From Phycisphaeraceae bacterium (GTDB lineage Bacteria; Planctomycetota; Phycisphaerae; Phycisphaerales; UBA1924): a stretch of DNA of 64,000 bases. Below are positions 24,383-33,615 of this stretch, piece by piece. The stretch is from the NCBI GenBank assembly GCA_019636655.1, contig JAHBXB010000001.1, positions 1,116,001 through 1,180,000 on the forward strand, written 5' to 3'. Made by a program: the position numbers and the translations under genes. The stretch's first letter is position 1; each line of letters begins with the position of its first letter. The notes beneath the pieces were generated by a model. That model saw nothing but the letters and a program-made list of their open reading frames with translations, did no database searches and had not been told where the DNA came from.

Positions 24383-25554
24383 ATTCGCCGGCGGTGCAGC
24401 AGCCAGGCGACAGCGAACCACGCGGCGGTGACAACCGCGGCATAGAGCAGCGACGCGATCTCCGGGCCGATCGTGAGCGATGAGGGCATTCGTGGCAGCA
24501 GGAGGTGCTCGTACAGGACCTGCTGCGGGGTTGTCTTCTCGCCGCGGAACGTGACCGGTAGTTTCGTGAGGACCTTGGCGAGGAGCAGGGAACCGACGTA
24601 GATGAGGATGGCGTTGCGGCCGAGGATGGTGAACGCGCCGGTGCGGGGCGCAGAAGGCTGGTCAGAGCCCTGTTGAGGTGGCTCGCGATCCGGCGCTCGG
24701 TCGAGGAGCGCGGAGCACGCGACGAGCACGACCGCCGCGAGGCCGCCGGTGAAGAGCACGTACGCCGGTGTCCAGAGCTGCTTGTTGATCGGGATCCCGC
24801 CGAAGCGGCCGAGTCCGAGCCCGGCGAGGGCGAGCATCATGCCCGATGCGAGCACGCGCCGACCCAGCGTCCGCCGTACACGGGGTGCGATGCCCGGCGA
24901 CACGGAAGCCCGCAGGGCCAACCCCGCGACAAGGCCGAGGCAGGTTGTCGCGATCGCGGGGATCGTCGAGAGGAGCCCCTCGGGATCGAATGGCTGCTGC
25001 CCGAGCATGTGCGCCTGTCCAAGGACAATGCGGTCAACAGAGCCGACCAGGTTGCCGGCCACCGAGAGGTCCGGCGCGACCGAGCCCGGCGGTGACACCA
25101 GCAGCAGCACGGCCTGGTACGCCACGAGCAGGGCGAACGCCAGACCGAGTTGAACCCCCGGCGAGAGCCACAGGGCGCCCAGCGCAACCGCGGCGTAGCA
25201 GATGCCGATGCGCTGCAGCACACCGAGATACCGGAGCGACGAGAGTTCGAAGCGGGGGAAGGCCGAGATGAACAGCCCCAGCGCGATGATGATCGCCGCG
25301 CGCTGGAGAACCACGCGTGTCGCGGCGCTCCGCCCGGCGCCGGCGAGGCGGCGTGAGAACGCGATCGCGGCCCCCATGATGAACAGGAAGAACGGGAAGA
25401 CCAGGTCGGCGAGCGTCCAGCCGTTCCAGTCGGCGTGCGCGAGAGGCGGGAAGGTGTGCTCGAACGAACCGGGGTTGTTGACCAGCAGCATCGCCGCGAC
25501 GGTCGCGCCGCGGAAGACATCAAGAGATCGCACGCGCCCGGCGGGTTGCGGCAT
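24367..25554 (-). CDS. HGSNAT/DUF5009-like membrane acyltransferase
   Basis: A 395-residue polytopic protein with roughly ten membrane helices. The N-terminus SLDVFRGATVAAMLLVNNPG followed by WNGWTLADLVFPFFLF matches the heparan-alpha-glucosaminide N-acetyltransferase (YeiB/DUF5009-like) group. Members transfer acetyl groups across the membrane to amino sugars. ATG 25554 is chosen over 25575 because TACCGT lies 5 nt before it and residues after it match the family start. Substrate is unknown; a surface glycan is plausible. Confidence 0.87.
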   Translation of the reverse strand: MPQPAGRVRSLDVFRGATVAAMLLVNNPGSFEHTFPPLAHADWNGWTLADLVFPFFLFIMGAAIAFSRRLAGAGRSAATRVVLQRAAIIIALGLFISAFPRFELSSLRYLGVLQRIGICYAAVALGALWLSPGVQLGLAFALLVAYQAVLLLVSPPGSVAPDLSVAGNLVGSVDRIVLGQAHMLGQQPFDPEGLLSTIPAIATTCLGLVAGLALRASVSPGIAPRVRRTLGRRVLASGMMLALAGLGLGRFGGIPINKQLWTPAYVLFTGGLAAVVLVACSALLDRAPDREPPQQGSDQPSAPRTGAFTILGRNAILIYVGSLLLAKVLTKLPVTFRGEKTTPQQVLYEHLLLPRMPSSLTIGPEIASLLYAAVVTAAWFAVAWLLHRRRIYLRV

Positions 25555-25559
25555 GCACG

Positions 25560-25565
25560 ACGGTA
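25560..25565 (-). promoter_or_regulatory. probable -10 element of the HGSNAT-like gene
   Basis: TACCGT on the minus strand lies 5 nt before ATG 25554, again without a Shine-Dalgarno sequence. Confidence 0.32.
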
Positions 25566-25606
25566 GGTGACGCATCCGCCCGACCTGCCGCTGGGCCCCG
25601 CACGGC

Positions 25607-26617
25607 TCAGGCCATCGCCCGGGTCCGGCGCAGCAGCACGATGAACGCCGGACCGCCCAGCAGCGCGGTCAGCACGCCGATGGGCAGGCGCCCGGACGCC
25701 AGGTCCAGCGACTTGACCAGCGCATCGGCAGCGACAATCAGCGAAGCGCCCAGGAGCGCCGAGGCGAGGACCAGCACGCGGTGGCCGGCCGAAGCGCCGC
25801 GGCGGCCGGTCAGCAGGCGGGCCAGGTGCGGGCAGATGAGCCCGACGAATCCGATCGGGCCCGCGATCACGACCGCCCCCGCAGTCATGGCGCCGGCGAG
25901 GATGAACAGCGCCAGGCGCAGTCGCGACAGGGGGACACCGACGGAGACGGCCTCGTCGTCGCCCATGGCCGCCGCGTCCATCGCCGGGCCCGCCCAGAGG
26001 CCGGCGCCGAGGCCGATGACCGCGATCCCCCCCACCGCGGCGAGTTGCGGCCACGTGACATCGTCGGAGATCGCGCCCATGAGCAGGCGGGCGGCGCCGA
26101 TGCCGCGGTCGGGCATGAGGTGCTGCAGCAGCATCGTTGCCGCGCCGCACATGATGGAGACGATGACGCCGATGAGCACGAGCGTCGGCGGGTCGACGAG
26201 CCCCCGGCGCTGGGAGAGGGCGTACACCAGTGCGAGGGCGGCGATCGACCCGAGCAGGGCCGGACCGGCGTGCCATCCGGCGACCGAGTACGGGGCCGAC
26301 TCGGTCGACGATCCCGTCCACGTCGCCGCGAGGTACATCGCGAGCATCACCGCGAGCGCCGCGCCGGAACTCAGGCCGAGCAGGTCCGGGGAGGCGAGCG
26401 GGTTGCGCAGGAGCGACTGCAGCATGACGCCGCCGATCGCGAGGGACATGCCGACGACGATCGCGGCGAGGGCCCGCTGCTCGCGGAGGATCCAGACTTG
26501 GCCGCGGGCGGCCTCGGGGAGCGAATCCAGCGATCCGCCGACGCCGAGGCGCAGCGCCACGGCCCCGATCAGGACCAGCACGAGCACCCCGATGGCAATT
26601 GCGGCACGGCTCGACAC
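25607..26617 (-). CDS. FecCD-family ABC transporter permease
   Basis: A 336-residue inner-membrane permease of the iron-siderophore/cobalamin (BtuC/FecCD) type. Family blocks are REQRALAAIVVGMSLAIGGV, then LQSLLRNPLASPDLLGLSSG near the N-terminus, and GPIGFVGLICPHLARLLTGR toward the C-terminus. About ten helices are expected. GTG start. No periplasmic binding protein, ATPase or TonB receptor is adjacent, so its partners must be encoded elsewhere; the cargo cannot be named. Confidence 0.93.
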   Translation of the reverse strand: MSSRAAIAIGVLVLVLIGAVALRLGVGGSLDSLPEAARGQVWILREQRALAAIVVGMSLAIGGVMLQSLLRNPLASPDLLGLSSGAALAVMLAMYLAATWTGSSTESAPYSVAGWHAGPALLGSIAALALVYALSQRRGLVDPPTLVLIGVIVSIMCGAATMLLQHLMPDRGIGAARLLMGAISDDVTWPQLAAVGGIAVIGLGAGLWAGPAMDAAAMGDDEAVSVGVPLSRLRLALFILAGAMTAGAVVIAGPIGFVGLICPHLARLLTGRRGASAGHRVLVLASALLGASLIVAADALVKSLDLASGRLPIGVLTALLGGPAFIVLLRRTRAMA

Positions 26618-26736
26618 GCCGACAGGCTACGGGAATCCACCGCGGAACGCCGCCGCCCCGGCGGGGGGTAACGGCGTAGACTTGGGGCCCCGAATCCGGC
26701 TCTTTCAGTTCGGGGTCTTTCAGGAGTCGGCTCGAC

Positions 26737-27183
26737 ATGGCCCAGAAGAACTTCGAGTGCCGTCTGATCACGCCCGAGGCCAAGGTGTTCGACCAGGCCG
26801 CGACCGCTGCGGTGCTGCCGGCGTGGGACGGCTCGATGGGGATCCTGCCGAACCGGGCTCCGATCGTCGCCAAACTGGGCGCCGGGGAGATGCGGCTGGA
26901 TTTCCCCGATCAGGGCGACTCGAAGGGTGGGAGCCGCTCGTTCTACGTCGAGGGCGGCTTCATCCGCATGGCGGGCAACACGCTGACGATCCTGGCGACC
27001 AAGGCGATCCCAGCCGAGAAGATGTCCGAGAGCACGGCCCAGGCCGAGCTCGCCGAGGCCGAGGCTCGCAGGGCGGACCCATCCGATCAGGCGGCCGTTG
27101 CGAAGGTTCGGCTGGAGCGTGAGCGGGCGCGTCACAAGTTGCGTGTTGCCCGCGGCTTCCGCAACCGGGGCGGCGGAATCTAG
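26737..27183 (+). CDS. atpC: F-type ATP synthase epsilon subunit
   Basis: A 148-residue epsilon subunit of the F1 central stalk. The N-terminal beta-sandwich reads FECRLITPEAKVFDQAATAA, then WDGSMGILPNRAPIVAKLG, then SFYVEGGFIRMAGNTLTILA. The C-terminal helical hairpin follows (AEAEARRADPSD, then ERERARHKLRVARG). CAGGAG precedes the ATG. A TAGACT -10-like hexamer at 26677 would give a leader of about 50 nt. It is not next to other atp genes, unlike the usual AGDC order. Confidence 0.92.
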   Translation: MAQKNFECRLITPEAKVFDQAATAAVLPAWDGSMGILPNRAPIVAKLGAGEMRLDFPDQGDSKGGSRSFYVEGGFIRMAGNTLTILATKAIPAEKMSESTAQAELAEAEARRADPSDQAAVAKVRLERERARHKLRVARGFRNRGGGI

Positions 27184-27356
27184 GCACAGCCTTCCTCGAT
27201 ACGGCACAGCCGCTGAACCCGACCGGATTTCGGGCCGATATCTCTCCGCGGCCGGTGTGTGGCGGCCGCGATGCTCCGCTGGAAGAGAGGCATTGGATCC
27301 GAAGCGGGTCGGGGTCTAGCGCGCGATGGGCGGCGAGCCGTCCTTCGCCCCCGGGC

Positions 27357-27842
27357 CTAGACCCGCTTTGACATCGCGCGGTCGATGTCGCGCCGCGATT
27401 CGCGCTCGGCGATCGACTGCCGCTTGTCGTGCCGCGCCTTGCCCTCGGCGACGCCGACGAGCACCTTGGCGAAGCCGTTCTTGAAGTACATCTTCAGGGG
27501 GACGAGCGTCATCCCGCGCTTGGACGTTTCCTTGGCAAGGCGCAGGATCTCGCGCTTGTGGGCCAGGAGCCGGCGGGGCCGCACGGGCCGGTGCTGCTGC
27601 GCGCCGGCGGGGGGAAACTCGGCGATGTTGATCGAGTAGAGCACCAGATCGGGCGGCTCGTCGGTGGCGCGCACGTATCCCTCGGCCAGCGAGACCTTGC
27701 CGTCGCGGACGGACTTGACCTCCGATCCGACGAGCACCACCCCGCATTCGAGTGTGTCGTGGATGAAGTAGTCGAACCGGGCGCGACGGTTCTCGATCAT
27801 CGGGTCCTGCCGTTTTTTGAGTTTCTTGCCCGCCTTGGCCAT
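27357..27842 (-). CDS. smpB: SsrA-binding protein SmpB
   Basis: Binds tmRNA and brings it to stalled ribosomes for trans-translation. The 161-residue protein has the conserved blocks NRRARFDYFIHDTLECGVVL, GSEVKSVRDGKVSL, LAHKREILRL and the basic tail KARHDKRQSIAERESRRDID. No tmRNA gene was seen in the flanking intergenic DNA. Convergent with atpC; divergent from the tricorn protease gene. Confidence 0.96.
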   Translation of the reverse strand: MAKAGKKLKKRQDPMIENRRARFDYFIHDTLECGVVLVGSEVKSVRDGKVSLAEGYVRATDEPPDLVLYSINIAEFPPAGAQQHRPVRPRRLLAHKREILRLAKETSKRGMTLVPLKMYFKNGFAKVLVGVAEGKARHDKRQSIAERESRRDIDRAMSKRV

Positions 27843-27950
27843 GCGTGTCCGGGAAAACTGAAACCCCCGGTCCCCGCCGGGTGTAGACGGTATCCTGCCC
27901 GATTCAGGCCCGCAGGCGCGGGCGGGGCAGGTCGAGCAAGAGGAAGTGCC

Positions 27951-30900
27951 ATGTCGAAACTACGTGTGATCCGCGGTGCGATGCGAGGTGCGGTGCGAGC
28001 GGGGGTCTGGGTCGGGCCCATGGCGGCGGCGATGCTGACCGCCTCGTGCACCGCGTCGCCGGCGCCAAGCCGCCAGGGATCCGCCGAGAAGCCCGACGGC
28101 GCGGCGGTGCGCCAACCGGGGGCGATCCACCCTCACGCCACGATGCTGCGGTTCCCGGCGGTCAGCGCGACGCACATCGCGTTCGTCTACGCCAACGACG
28201 TCTGGCTCGTGCCCCGCTCCGGCGGCACGGCGACGCCGCTCGCCGGTCCGCCGGGGATGGAGATGTACCCCAAGTTCAGCCCGGACGGGGCGACGCTCGC
28301 GTTCATCGGCAACTACGACGGCAACCGGGATATCTACACCGTGCCCGCCGCGGGCGGCATCGCCACGCGCGTGACCCACCACCCTGCGGGGGAGGAGCTG
28401 TGCGGGTGGACGCCCGACGGCAAGGTGCTGTTTCTCACCAACGGCGTGGCCGGGCTGTCGCGCCAGACGCAGCTCTTCACCGTTCCTCCGACGGGCGGAT
28501 TGCCCGAGCAGGTCGGGGTGCCGTACAGCGGGTTCGCGGCGATCAGCGACGACGGCCAGTGGCTCGCGATGACGCCGTACTCGATCGACAACCGCACGTG
28601 GAAGCGGTACCGCGGCGGGATGGCGACCGACCTGTGGCTGGTCAACCTGAAGACGCACGAATCGAAGCGGATCACCGACTGGGAGGGGACCGACACGCTG
28701 CCGATGTGGCACGGCACGGATGTGTACTACCTCAGCGACGCCGGGCCGCAGCACCGGCTGAACATCTGGAAGTACGACACCAAGACGGGGAAGAACGAGC
28801 AGGTCACGACCTTCGCCGACGACGATGTGCGGTGGCCGTCGATCGGCCCGGGCAACGGCGGGCAGGGCGAGATCGTGTTCCAACTCGGTTCGCAGATCCG
28901 CCTGCTGGACCTCGGGACGCGGCAGGTCGCGAGCGTCGATATCGCGATCCCTGGGGACCGGCCCACGCTGCGTCAGCGGAACGTCGATGCGGCGGACACC
29001 ATCCGCGGCGCGAGCCTCTCGCCGGGCGGAAAACGCGTCGCGATCGAGGCCCGCGGCGACCTCTGGTCCAACCCCGCCAGGGAGGGCGCCGTCCAGAACC
29101 TGACCCGCACGGACAACATCTTCGAGCGGGATCCGTCGTGGTCGCCGGACGGGAAGTCGATCGCCTACTTCTCCGATCGCACGGGGGAGTACGAACTCTG
29201 GGTGATGCCCGCCAGCGGGCGCGGCGAGGCCCGCAAACTGACGGACCTGGGGCCTGGCTTCCGGTACAACCCGGTCTGGTCGCCGGACTCGAAGCTGATC
29301 ACGTTCACCGACAAGGCCGGCGGGCTGTGGCTGTGCACCGTCGAGTCGGGCGAGCTCAAGCAGATCGACACCGATCCGTGGGCGAACCGCATGTCCACCT
29401 CGTGGTCGCACGACTCGGCGTGGCTCGCGTACGCCCGGGCGGATGATGAGAACGCCCAGGGGTGCATGTGGCTCTACAACGTGGCATCGGGGGAGAAAAC
29501 CCGCGTCACCAGCCCGATGTTCGACTCCGACGGACCGGCGTTCGACCGCAAGGGCGAGATGCTCTACTTCCGCACGACGCGGGAGTTTGAGTCTCCGATC
29601 TACGGGGAGACCGATGCGTCGTTCGTGTACGCGGGCACGCAGATCCTGGCTGCGGCCCCGCTGCGGGCGGATGTGAAGTCGCCCTTCGCCCCCAAGAACG
29701 ATTCCGACGATTCCAAGGACAAGGAGAAGAAGGACAAGAAGGGCGACAAGGACGGTGACGGCAAGAAGAAGGACGACGAGGGGAAGAAGGACGATGGAGC
29801 CGCGAACGGCGACCAGCCCGCCGGCGATGCGAAGGGCGGCGAAGAGAAGAAGGACGAGGGCAAGGAGGACGACAAGGACAAGAAGAAGGACGAGAAGAAG
29901 AAGGAGCCCATCACCATCGACCTCGATGGCTTCGAGGGGCGGTGCATCAAGGTCCCCGTTCCGGCCGGGGTGTTCGGCGGGATCGGGGTCAGCGATTCGG
30001 GCAAGCTTGTCTACGTCCGCCGCACGCCCCGAGGCATCAGCGGCGACCCGTCGGTCATGATCTTCGACCCCGGTGCGGAGAAGAAGGAAGAGAAGACCGT
30101 CGTTGCGGGCGTGGGCGCCTTCGACCTGAGCGCCGACGGCAAGAAACTGCTCGCCTACAAGGGCGGCAAGACCATGGCCGTGATCGATCCCGCTGCGGGG
30201 CAGGACCTGAGCAAGCCGGTGGTCACCGGCGGCATGCTCTCGGCGGTCGACCCCCGGGCCGAGTGGAACCAGATCTTTGCGGATGCGTGGCGGCTGGAGC
30301 GGGACTTCTTTTACGACCCCAACATGCACGGCGTGAACTGGCCGAAAATGCGTGACCACTACGGGCCGATGATCGACGACTGTGCGTCGCGCCAGGACGT
30401 CGGCTACGTCATCGGCGAGCTGATCTCGGAACTCAACGTCGGCCACGCGTACGTCACCTCGCTGGGCGACACGGAGGACGAGCCGCGGACGCCGACGGGC
30501 CTGCTGGGCTGCGACTTCGAGCTCGGGCAGAAGGACGGGGCGACCGCGTACCGCATCAGCCGCATCTACGGCGGGGCGCCGTGGGACATCGATTCCAGGG
30601 GTCCGCTCGCCGAGCCTGGGCTGGGCGTCAAAGTCGGCGATTTCCTGCTCGCCGTCGACGGCGAGCCCGTCGACACCGCCAAGGACCCGTGGGCGGCGCT
30701 GGTCGGAACAGCGGGCAGGACCGTCGTCATCACCGTCAGTGAGAACGCGGCGATCGACGACACGGCGCGGGATGTGGTCGTCAAGCCGATCTCGAACGAG
30801 GCCGCGATCCGGTACCGCAGTTGGGTCGAGCAGAACCGCCAGCACGTGTTCGAGGCCTCCGGCGGCAAGGTCGGGTACATCCACGTCCCGGACACGGGCG

Positions 30901-31493
30901 TCAACGGTCAGAACGAACTCGTCCGGCAGTTCTACGGCCAGCGGATGATGGATGCGCTCATCATCGACGACCGCTGGAACGGCGGCGGGCAGATCCCCAC
31001 CCGCTTCATCGAACTGCTCAACCGCCCCGCGAGCAACTACTGGGCCCGGCGCGATGGGAACGACTGGCCCTGGCCCAATGACGCCCACTTCGGGCCCAAG
31101 TGCATGCTGATCAACGGCAGGGCCGGGTCGGGCGGGGATGCGTTCCCGGCGTACTTCAAGGCCCGCGGCCTGGGCAAGCTCATCGGGCTCCGGACCTGGG
31201 GCGGGCTCGTCGGGATCAGCGGCAACCCCGGCCTGATCGACGGCGGCACCATCACCGTGCCCACCTTCGGCTACTACAAGCTCAACAGCACCTGGGGCAT
31301 CGAGGGCCACGGAGTGGACCCTGACATCCAGGTCTTCGACGACCCGGGCAAGATGGCCTCGGGCGCCGATCCGCAGCTGGATGCCGGCGTGGCGCAGATG
31401 CTCAAGGAACTCAGCGAGCGCCCGTTCGTGAAGCCCAAGCGACCTGCCTACCCCGACCGGTCGGGCATGGGGATCCCGGACCAGGACAAGTAG
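27951..31493 (+). CDS. tricorn protease homologue, lipoprotein form
   Basis: A 1180-residue tricorn-type serine peptidase. The N-terminal signal has a lipobox-like LTASC near residue 30, so periplasmic anchoring is likely. Beta-propeller repeats fill about residues 60-580 (FSPDGATLAFIG, WSPDGKSIAYFSD, WSPDSKLITFTD). An unusual Lys/Asp/Glu-rich stretch at about 582-655 follows. The core region begins near 780 (RLERDFFYDPNMHG), with a PDZ domain near 850-930 and the peptidase domain with GRAGSGGDAFPAY (nucleophile Ser near 1059). AGGAAG lies just before the ATG. Likely degrades peptides in the periplasm. Confidence 0.93.
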   Translation: MSKLRVIRGAMRGAVRAGVWVGPMAAAMLTASCTASPAPSRQGSAEKPDGAAVRQPGAIHPHATMLRFPAVSATHIAFVYANDVWLVPRSGGTATPLAGPPGMEMYPKFSPDGATLAFIGNYDGNRDIYTVPAAGGIATRVTHHPAGEELCGWTPDGKVLFLTNGVAGLSRQTQLFTVPPTGGLPEQVGVPYSGFAAISDDGQWLAMTPYSIDNRTWKRYRGGMATDLWLVNLKTHESKRITDWEGTDTLPMWHGTDVYYLSDAGPQHRLNIWKYDTKTGKNEQVTTFADDDVRWPSIGPGNGGQGEIVFQLGSQIRLLDLGTRQVASVDIAIPGDRPTLRQRNVDAADTIRGASLSPGGKRVAIEARGDLWSNPAREGAVQNLTRTDNIFERDPSWSPDGKSIAYFSDRTGEYELWVMPASGRGEARKLTDLGPGFRYNPVWSPDSKLITFTDKAGGLWLCTVESGELKQIDTDPWANRMSTSWSHDSAWLAYARADDENAQGCMWLYNVASGEKTRVTSPMFDSDGPAFDRKGEMLYFRTTREFESPIYGETDASFVYAGTQILAAAPLRADVKSPFAPKNDSDDSKDKEKKDKKGDKDGDGKKKDDEGKKDDGAANGDQPAGDAKGGEEKKDEGKEDDKDKKKDEKKKEPITIDLDGFEGRCIKVPVPAGVFGGIGVSDSGKLVYVRRTPRGISGDPSVMIFDPGAEKKEEKTVVAGVGAFDLSADGKKLLAYKGGKTMAVIDPAAGQDLSKPVVTGGMLSAVDPRAEWNQIFADAWRLERDFFYDPNMHGVNWPKMRDHYGPMIDDCASRQDVGYVIGELISELNVGHAYVTSLGDTEDEPRTPTGLLGCDFELGQKDGATAYRISRIYGGAPWDIDSRGPLAEPGLGVKVGDFLLAVDGEPVDTAKDPWAALVGTAGRTVVITVSENAAIDDTARDVVVKPISNEAAIRYRSWVEQNRQHVFEASGGKVGYIHVPDTGVNGQNELVRQFYGQRMMDALIIDDRWNGGGQIPTRFIELLNRPASNYWARRDGNDWPWPNDAHFGPKCMLINGRAGSGGDAFPAYFKARGLGKLIGLRTWGGLVGISGNPGLIDGGTITVPTFGYYKLNSTWGIEGHGVDPDIQVFDDPGKMASGADPQLDAGVAQMLKELSERPFVKPKRPAYPDRSGMGIPDQDK

Positions 31494-31843
31494 CCGCCGC
31501 GGGGGAACCCGCGAGTCCTCAAGTGAGTCCTATAACGCTGCGATCGCGGCCCGGTGCGGTTTCCCCGCATCGGGCCGCGTCAATTCTGGGACGTTCGGCG
31601 CCCCAGACTGGCTCGCGCAACTACGGGAAAATACTGGACTTGTGGGCGAATCACCTTGCTGAGCCCCAGCGGGGATATACACTCAAAGTGAGATCCGTGC
31701 CGTGCCTGCCCGGATCGTCTGGAGTCGAGATCGAGAGATGCACCGGCGTTGTTGTTGTGTTGCCCCCGCGTTGCTCTTGCATCGCGTTGGCGCACCGACA
31801 CGTGGACCGGGGCGGGTGGAGCCGCCGGAAAGGCAGGAGAGCG
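31494..31843 (+). other. 350-bp intergenic region with hairpins
   Basis: No gene was seen. A 6-bp hairpin (CGCGGG/CCCGCG, 31498-31513) and a strong 14-bp hairpin (31546-31578, GCGGCCCGGTGCGG with its complement, one G-T pair) lie after the tricorn stop. The second lacks a good T-run, so it may be an mRNA 3'-end stabiliser or weak terminator. TATACA near 31676 is a possible -10 for the downstream gene. Confidence 0.45.
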
Positions 31844-32506
31844 ATGCGAGGGCAGAAACGCGCAGCAGTAGTCGGGTTGATCGCCTCAGCGGCCTTGGGG
31901 GCCACCTCGAGGGCGGATGTCATCAACTCCGCGGCGTACGGCAACGATCTTGCCGGTGCCAGGGTGACCGTTGACTTTCAGATCATGACACCCGATGGCC
32001 TCGTGCCGGGGCCGAGCCTGACCACCATCTGGGTAGCCAACGGCCCCGACTCGGGCGAGGCCTACCTGAGCGATTCGTTCCGCCTGTCGCTGTACGGCCA
32101 CAGCTACCACGACTTCTGGGTGCTCGACAACCTCGCGCCCTCAATGTTCATCAAGCAGGTCTTGATCGACCTGACCACCTCGTACTCGCTGTTCGACAAC
32201 AACTCGTCGCCGTCCTCTCCCGGCAGCAACGAGGGCCTGGCGGGCGTCGAGTACTCGGACGGGCTCTCCACCGCCCCGGCGCCGATCGCGGCGTACGAGG
32301 CGCTCCCCTGGGCCTCGCCGACCAACCTCGGCGACATGTTCCAGAAGGAGTACATCGTCTGGAACGACGGCGCCTTCGCCTACGGCCAGACGTTCTGGTT
32401 CCGTGACGATACCGACACGACCGATGTGCTCCTCCCCGCTCCCGGCAGCGCCGCCGTGGTGGGCGGCCTGATGCTCCTCGGCGCCCGTCGCCGCCGGCGA
32501 GCCTAA
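31844..32506 (+). CDS. exported protein with PEP-CTERM-like sorting tail
   Basis: A 220-residue secreted protein. The signal peptide covers about residues 1-24 (VVGLIASAALGATSRA). The body is unrecognised (GNDLAGARVTVDFQIM, then SFRLSLYGHSYHDFWVLDN). The C-terminus reads LPAPGSAAVVGGLMLLGARR then RRRA. This is a Pro-x-Pro-like motif, a hydrophobic helix and an Arg cluster, which is the layout of planctomycete PEP-CTERM sorting signals handled by an exosortase. AGGAGA lies 4 nt before the ATG. No exosortase gene is in the window. Confidence 0.82.
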   Translation: MRGQKRAAVVGLIASAALGATSRADVINSAAYGNDLAGARVTVDFQIMTPDGLVPGPSLTTIWVANGPDSGEAYLSDSFRLSLYGHSYHDFWVLDNLAPSMFIKQVLIDLTTSYSLFDNNSSPSSPGSNEGLAGVEYSDGLSTAPAPIAAYEALPWASPTNLGDMFQKEYIVWNDGAFAYGQTFWFRDDTDTTDVLLPAPGSAAVVGGLMLLGARRRRRA

Positions 32507-32581
32507 TCCTCCAGCACGATCACTCTCGGGGGCCCTCGCCATGCGGCGCAGGGTTCCTTTTTCATTGCAACGGCACGGGTG

Positions 32582-33292
32582 TCATTCCACTGTCACGCGG
32601 CTGGAGAGCACGCCCAGGTGCTCGATCTCCACTTCGACCCGGTCGCCGTGGCGCAGGAAGACCGGCGGCGTCATCCCCGTCCCGACGCCGGCAGGGGTTC
32701 CGGTCAGGACCACCGTGCCGCGGCCGAGCGTCATCCCCTGCGAGAGTTCGCTGATCAGCGCCGCGACCGAGAAGATCATCGACCGCGTGGTGGCGTCCTG
32801 CCGCGTCTCGCCGTTGACGCGGCACCGGATGCGGAGCGACTGTGGATCCGGCACCTCGCTCGCCGGCACCACCGTCGGCCCCAGCGGGCAGAAGGTGTCG
32901 AACGACTTGCCGCGGCACCACTGCCCCCCCGAGCCGGACTTCTGCCACCAGCGGGCGCTCACATCGTTCGCGCAGCAGTAGCCGAGCACATGCGAGAGCG
33001 CCGCGGCGATCGGCACATCACGCACGGAAGTGCCGATGACCACCGCGAGTTCCGCCTCGTAGTCCACCTGCTCCTGGTCCTGGCAGATGCGCGGGATAAT
33101 GATCTCTTCGCCGCTCAAACCGAGGCTGAACGGGCTCTTGGTGAAGACAACGGGACGATCGGGCACGGCGTTGCCGAGTTCCTTGGCGTGCTCCGCGTAG
33201 TTGCGGCCGATGGCCAGAACATACCGGAGCAGGACCGGGTCGCCGGCGCCCGTGTCCACCGCCACGCCGTGATCTGTGCGGACGAGGTTCAT
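32582..33292 (-). CDS. fumarylacetoacetate hydrolase family protein
   Basis: A 236-residue FAH-fold enzyme (hydrolase, isomerase or decarboxylase acting on 2-oxo acid-type substrates, Mg-dependent). Seen are IGRNYAEHAKELG, FTKSPFS, the metal-binding segment VDYEAELAVVIG, CCANDVSARWWQ, GKSFDTFCPLGP and LTGTPAGVGTG. The length is that of the short, single-domain members such as acylpyruvases. Likely acylpyruvase-like, but the exact reaction is unsettled. TAGACT 6 nt before the ATG suggests a leaderless message. Confidence 0.9.
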   Translation of the reverse strand: MNLVRTDHGVAVDTGAGDPVLLRYVLAIGRNYAEHAKELGNAVPDRPVVFTKSPFSLGLSGEEIIIPRICQDQEQVDYEAELAVVIGTSVRDVPIAAALSHVLGYCCANDVSARWWQKSGSGGQWCRGKSFDTFCPLGPTVVPASEVPDPQSLRIRCRVNGETRQDATTRSMIFSVAALISELSQGMTLGRGTVVLTGTPAGVGTGMTPPVFLRHGDRVEVEIEHLGVLSSRVTVE

Positions 33293-33298
33293 GGCCCC

Positions 33299-33304
33299 AG
33301 TCTA
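33299..33304 (-). promoter_or_regulatory. probable -10 element of the FAH-family gene
   Basis: TAGACT on the minus strand, 6 nt before the ATG, with GGGGCC and no true Shine-Dalgarno in between. Confidence 0.38.
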
Positions 33305-33339
33305 CTGCGCGCACGGCGGGGGAAGGGAGGGCCCCCCAC

Positions 33340-33615
33340 TCACCAGGCCCTACCCCCGCCGCCCTGACGCGGCCCCTTGGGCTTGGCCTCGTTGACGGTC
33401 AGCGCCCTCCCGCCGTGGTCCTGCCCGTTGAGCGCCTCGATCGCCTTCATCCCCTCATCGGGGCTGGGCATCTCGACAAACCCGAACCCGCGCGACCGGC
33501 CGGTCTCACGATCCATCACGATGCGGGCCGAGGCGACCGTTCCGAAGGGCGCGAAAAGAGCCTGGAGTTCCGCATCGGTCATCCGGAAGGGCAGGTTTCC
33601 GACGTAGATGTTCAC
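33340..33615 (-). CDS. small RRM-type RNA-binding protein
   Basis: A 91-residue protein made of one RNA recognition motif. RNP2 is IYVGNLPF (residues 3-10) and RNP1 is RGFGFVEM near residue 43, with a short Gly/Arg-rich tail (PRQGGGGRAW). This is the glycine-rich RNA-binding protein layout found in cyanobacteria and planctomycetes, often cold-linked. GTG 33615 is chosen because GAGGAGG lies about 9 nt upstream and it puts RNP2 at the usual distance from the start. Confidence 0.92.
   Translation of the reverse strand: MNIYVGNLPFRMTDAELQALFAPFGTVASARIVMDRETGRSRGFGFVEMPSPDEGMKAIEALNGQDHGGRALTVNEAKPKGPRQGGGGRAW

Noticed and set aside
27247-27270. An 8-bp palindromic hairpin (CGCGGCCG/CGGCCGCG) between atpC and smpB as a terminator.
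   Set aside because: No T-run on either strand; the stem is just a GC-rich palindrome. It may still stabilise 3' ends.
27960-31310. An open frame of over 1100 codons opposite the tricorn protease gene, and a similar 1300-codon frame across 12167-16261.
   Set aside because: Both are Arg/Pro/His-rich, lack family motifs, and mirror real genes. Long antisense frames are expected at this GC content.
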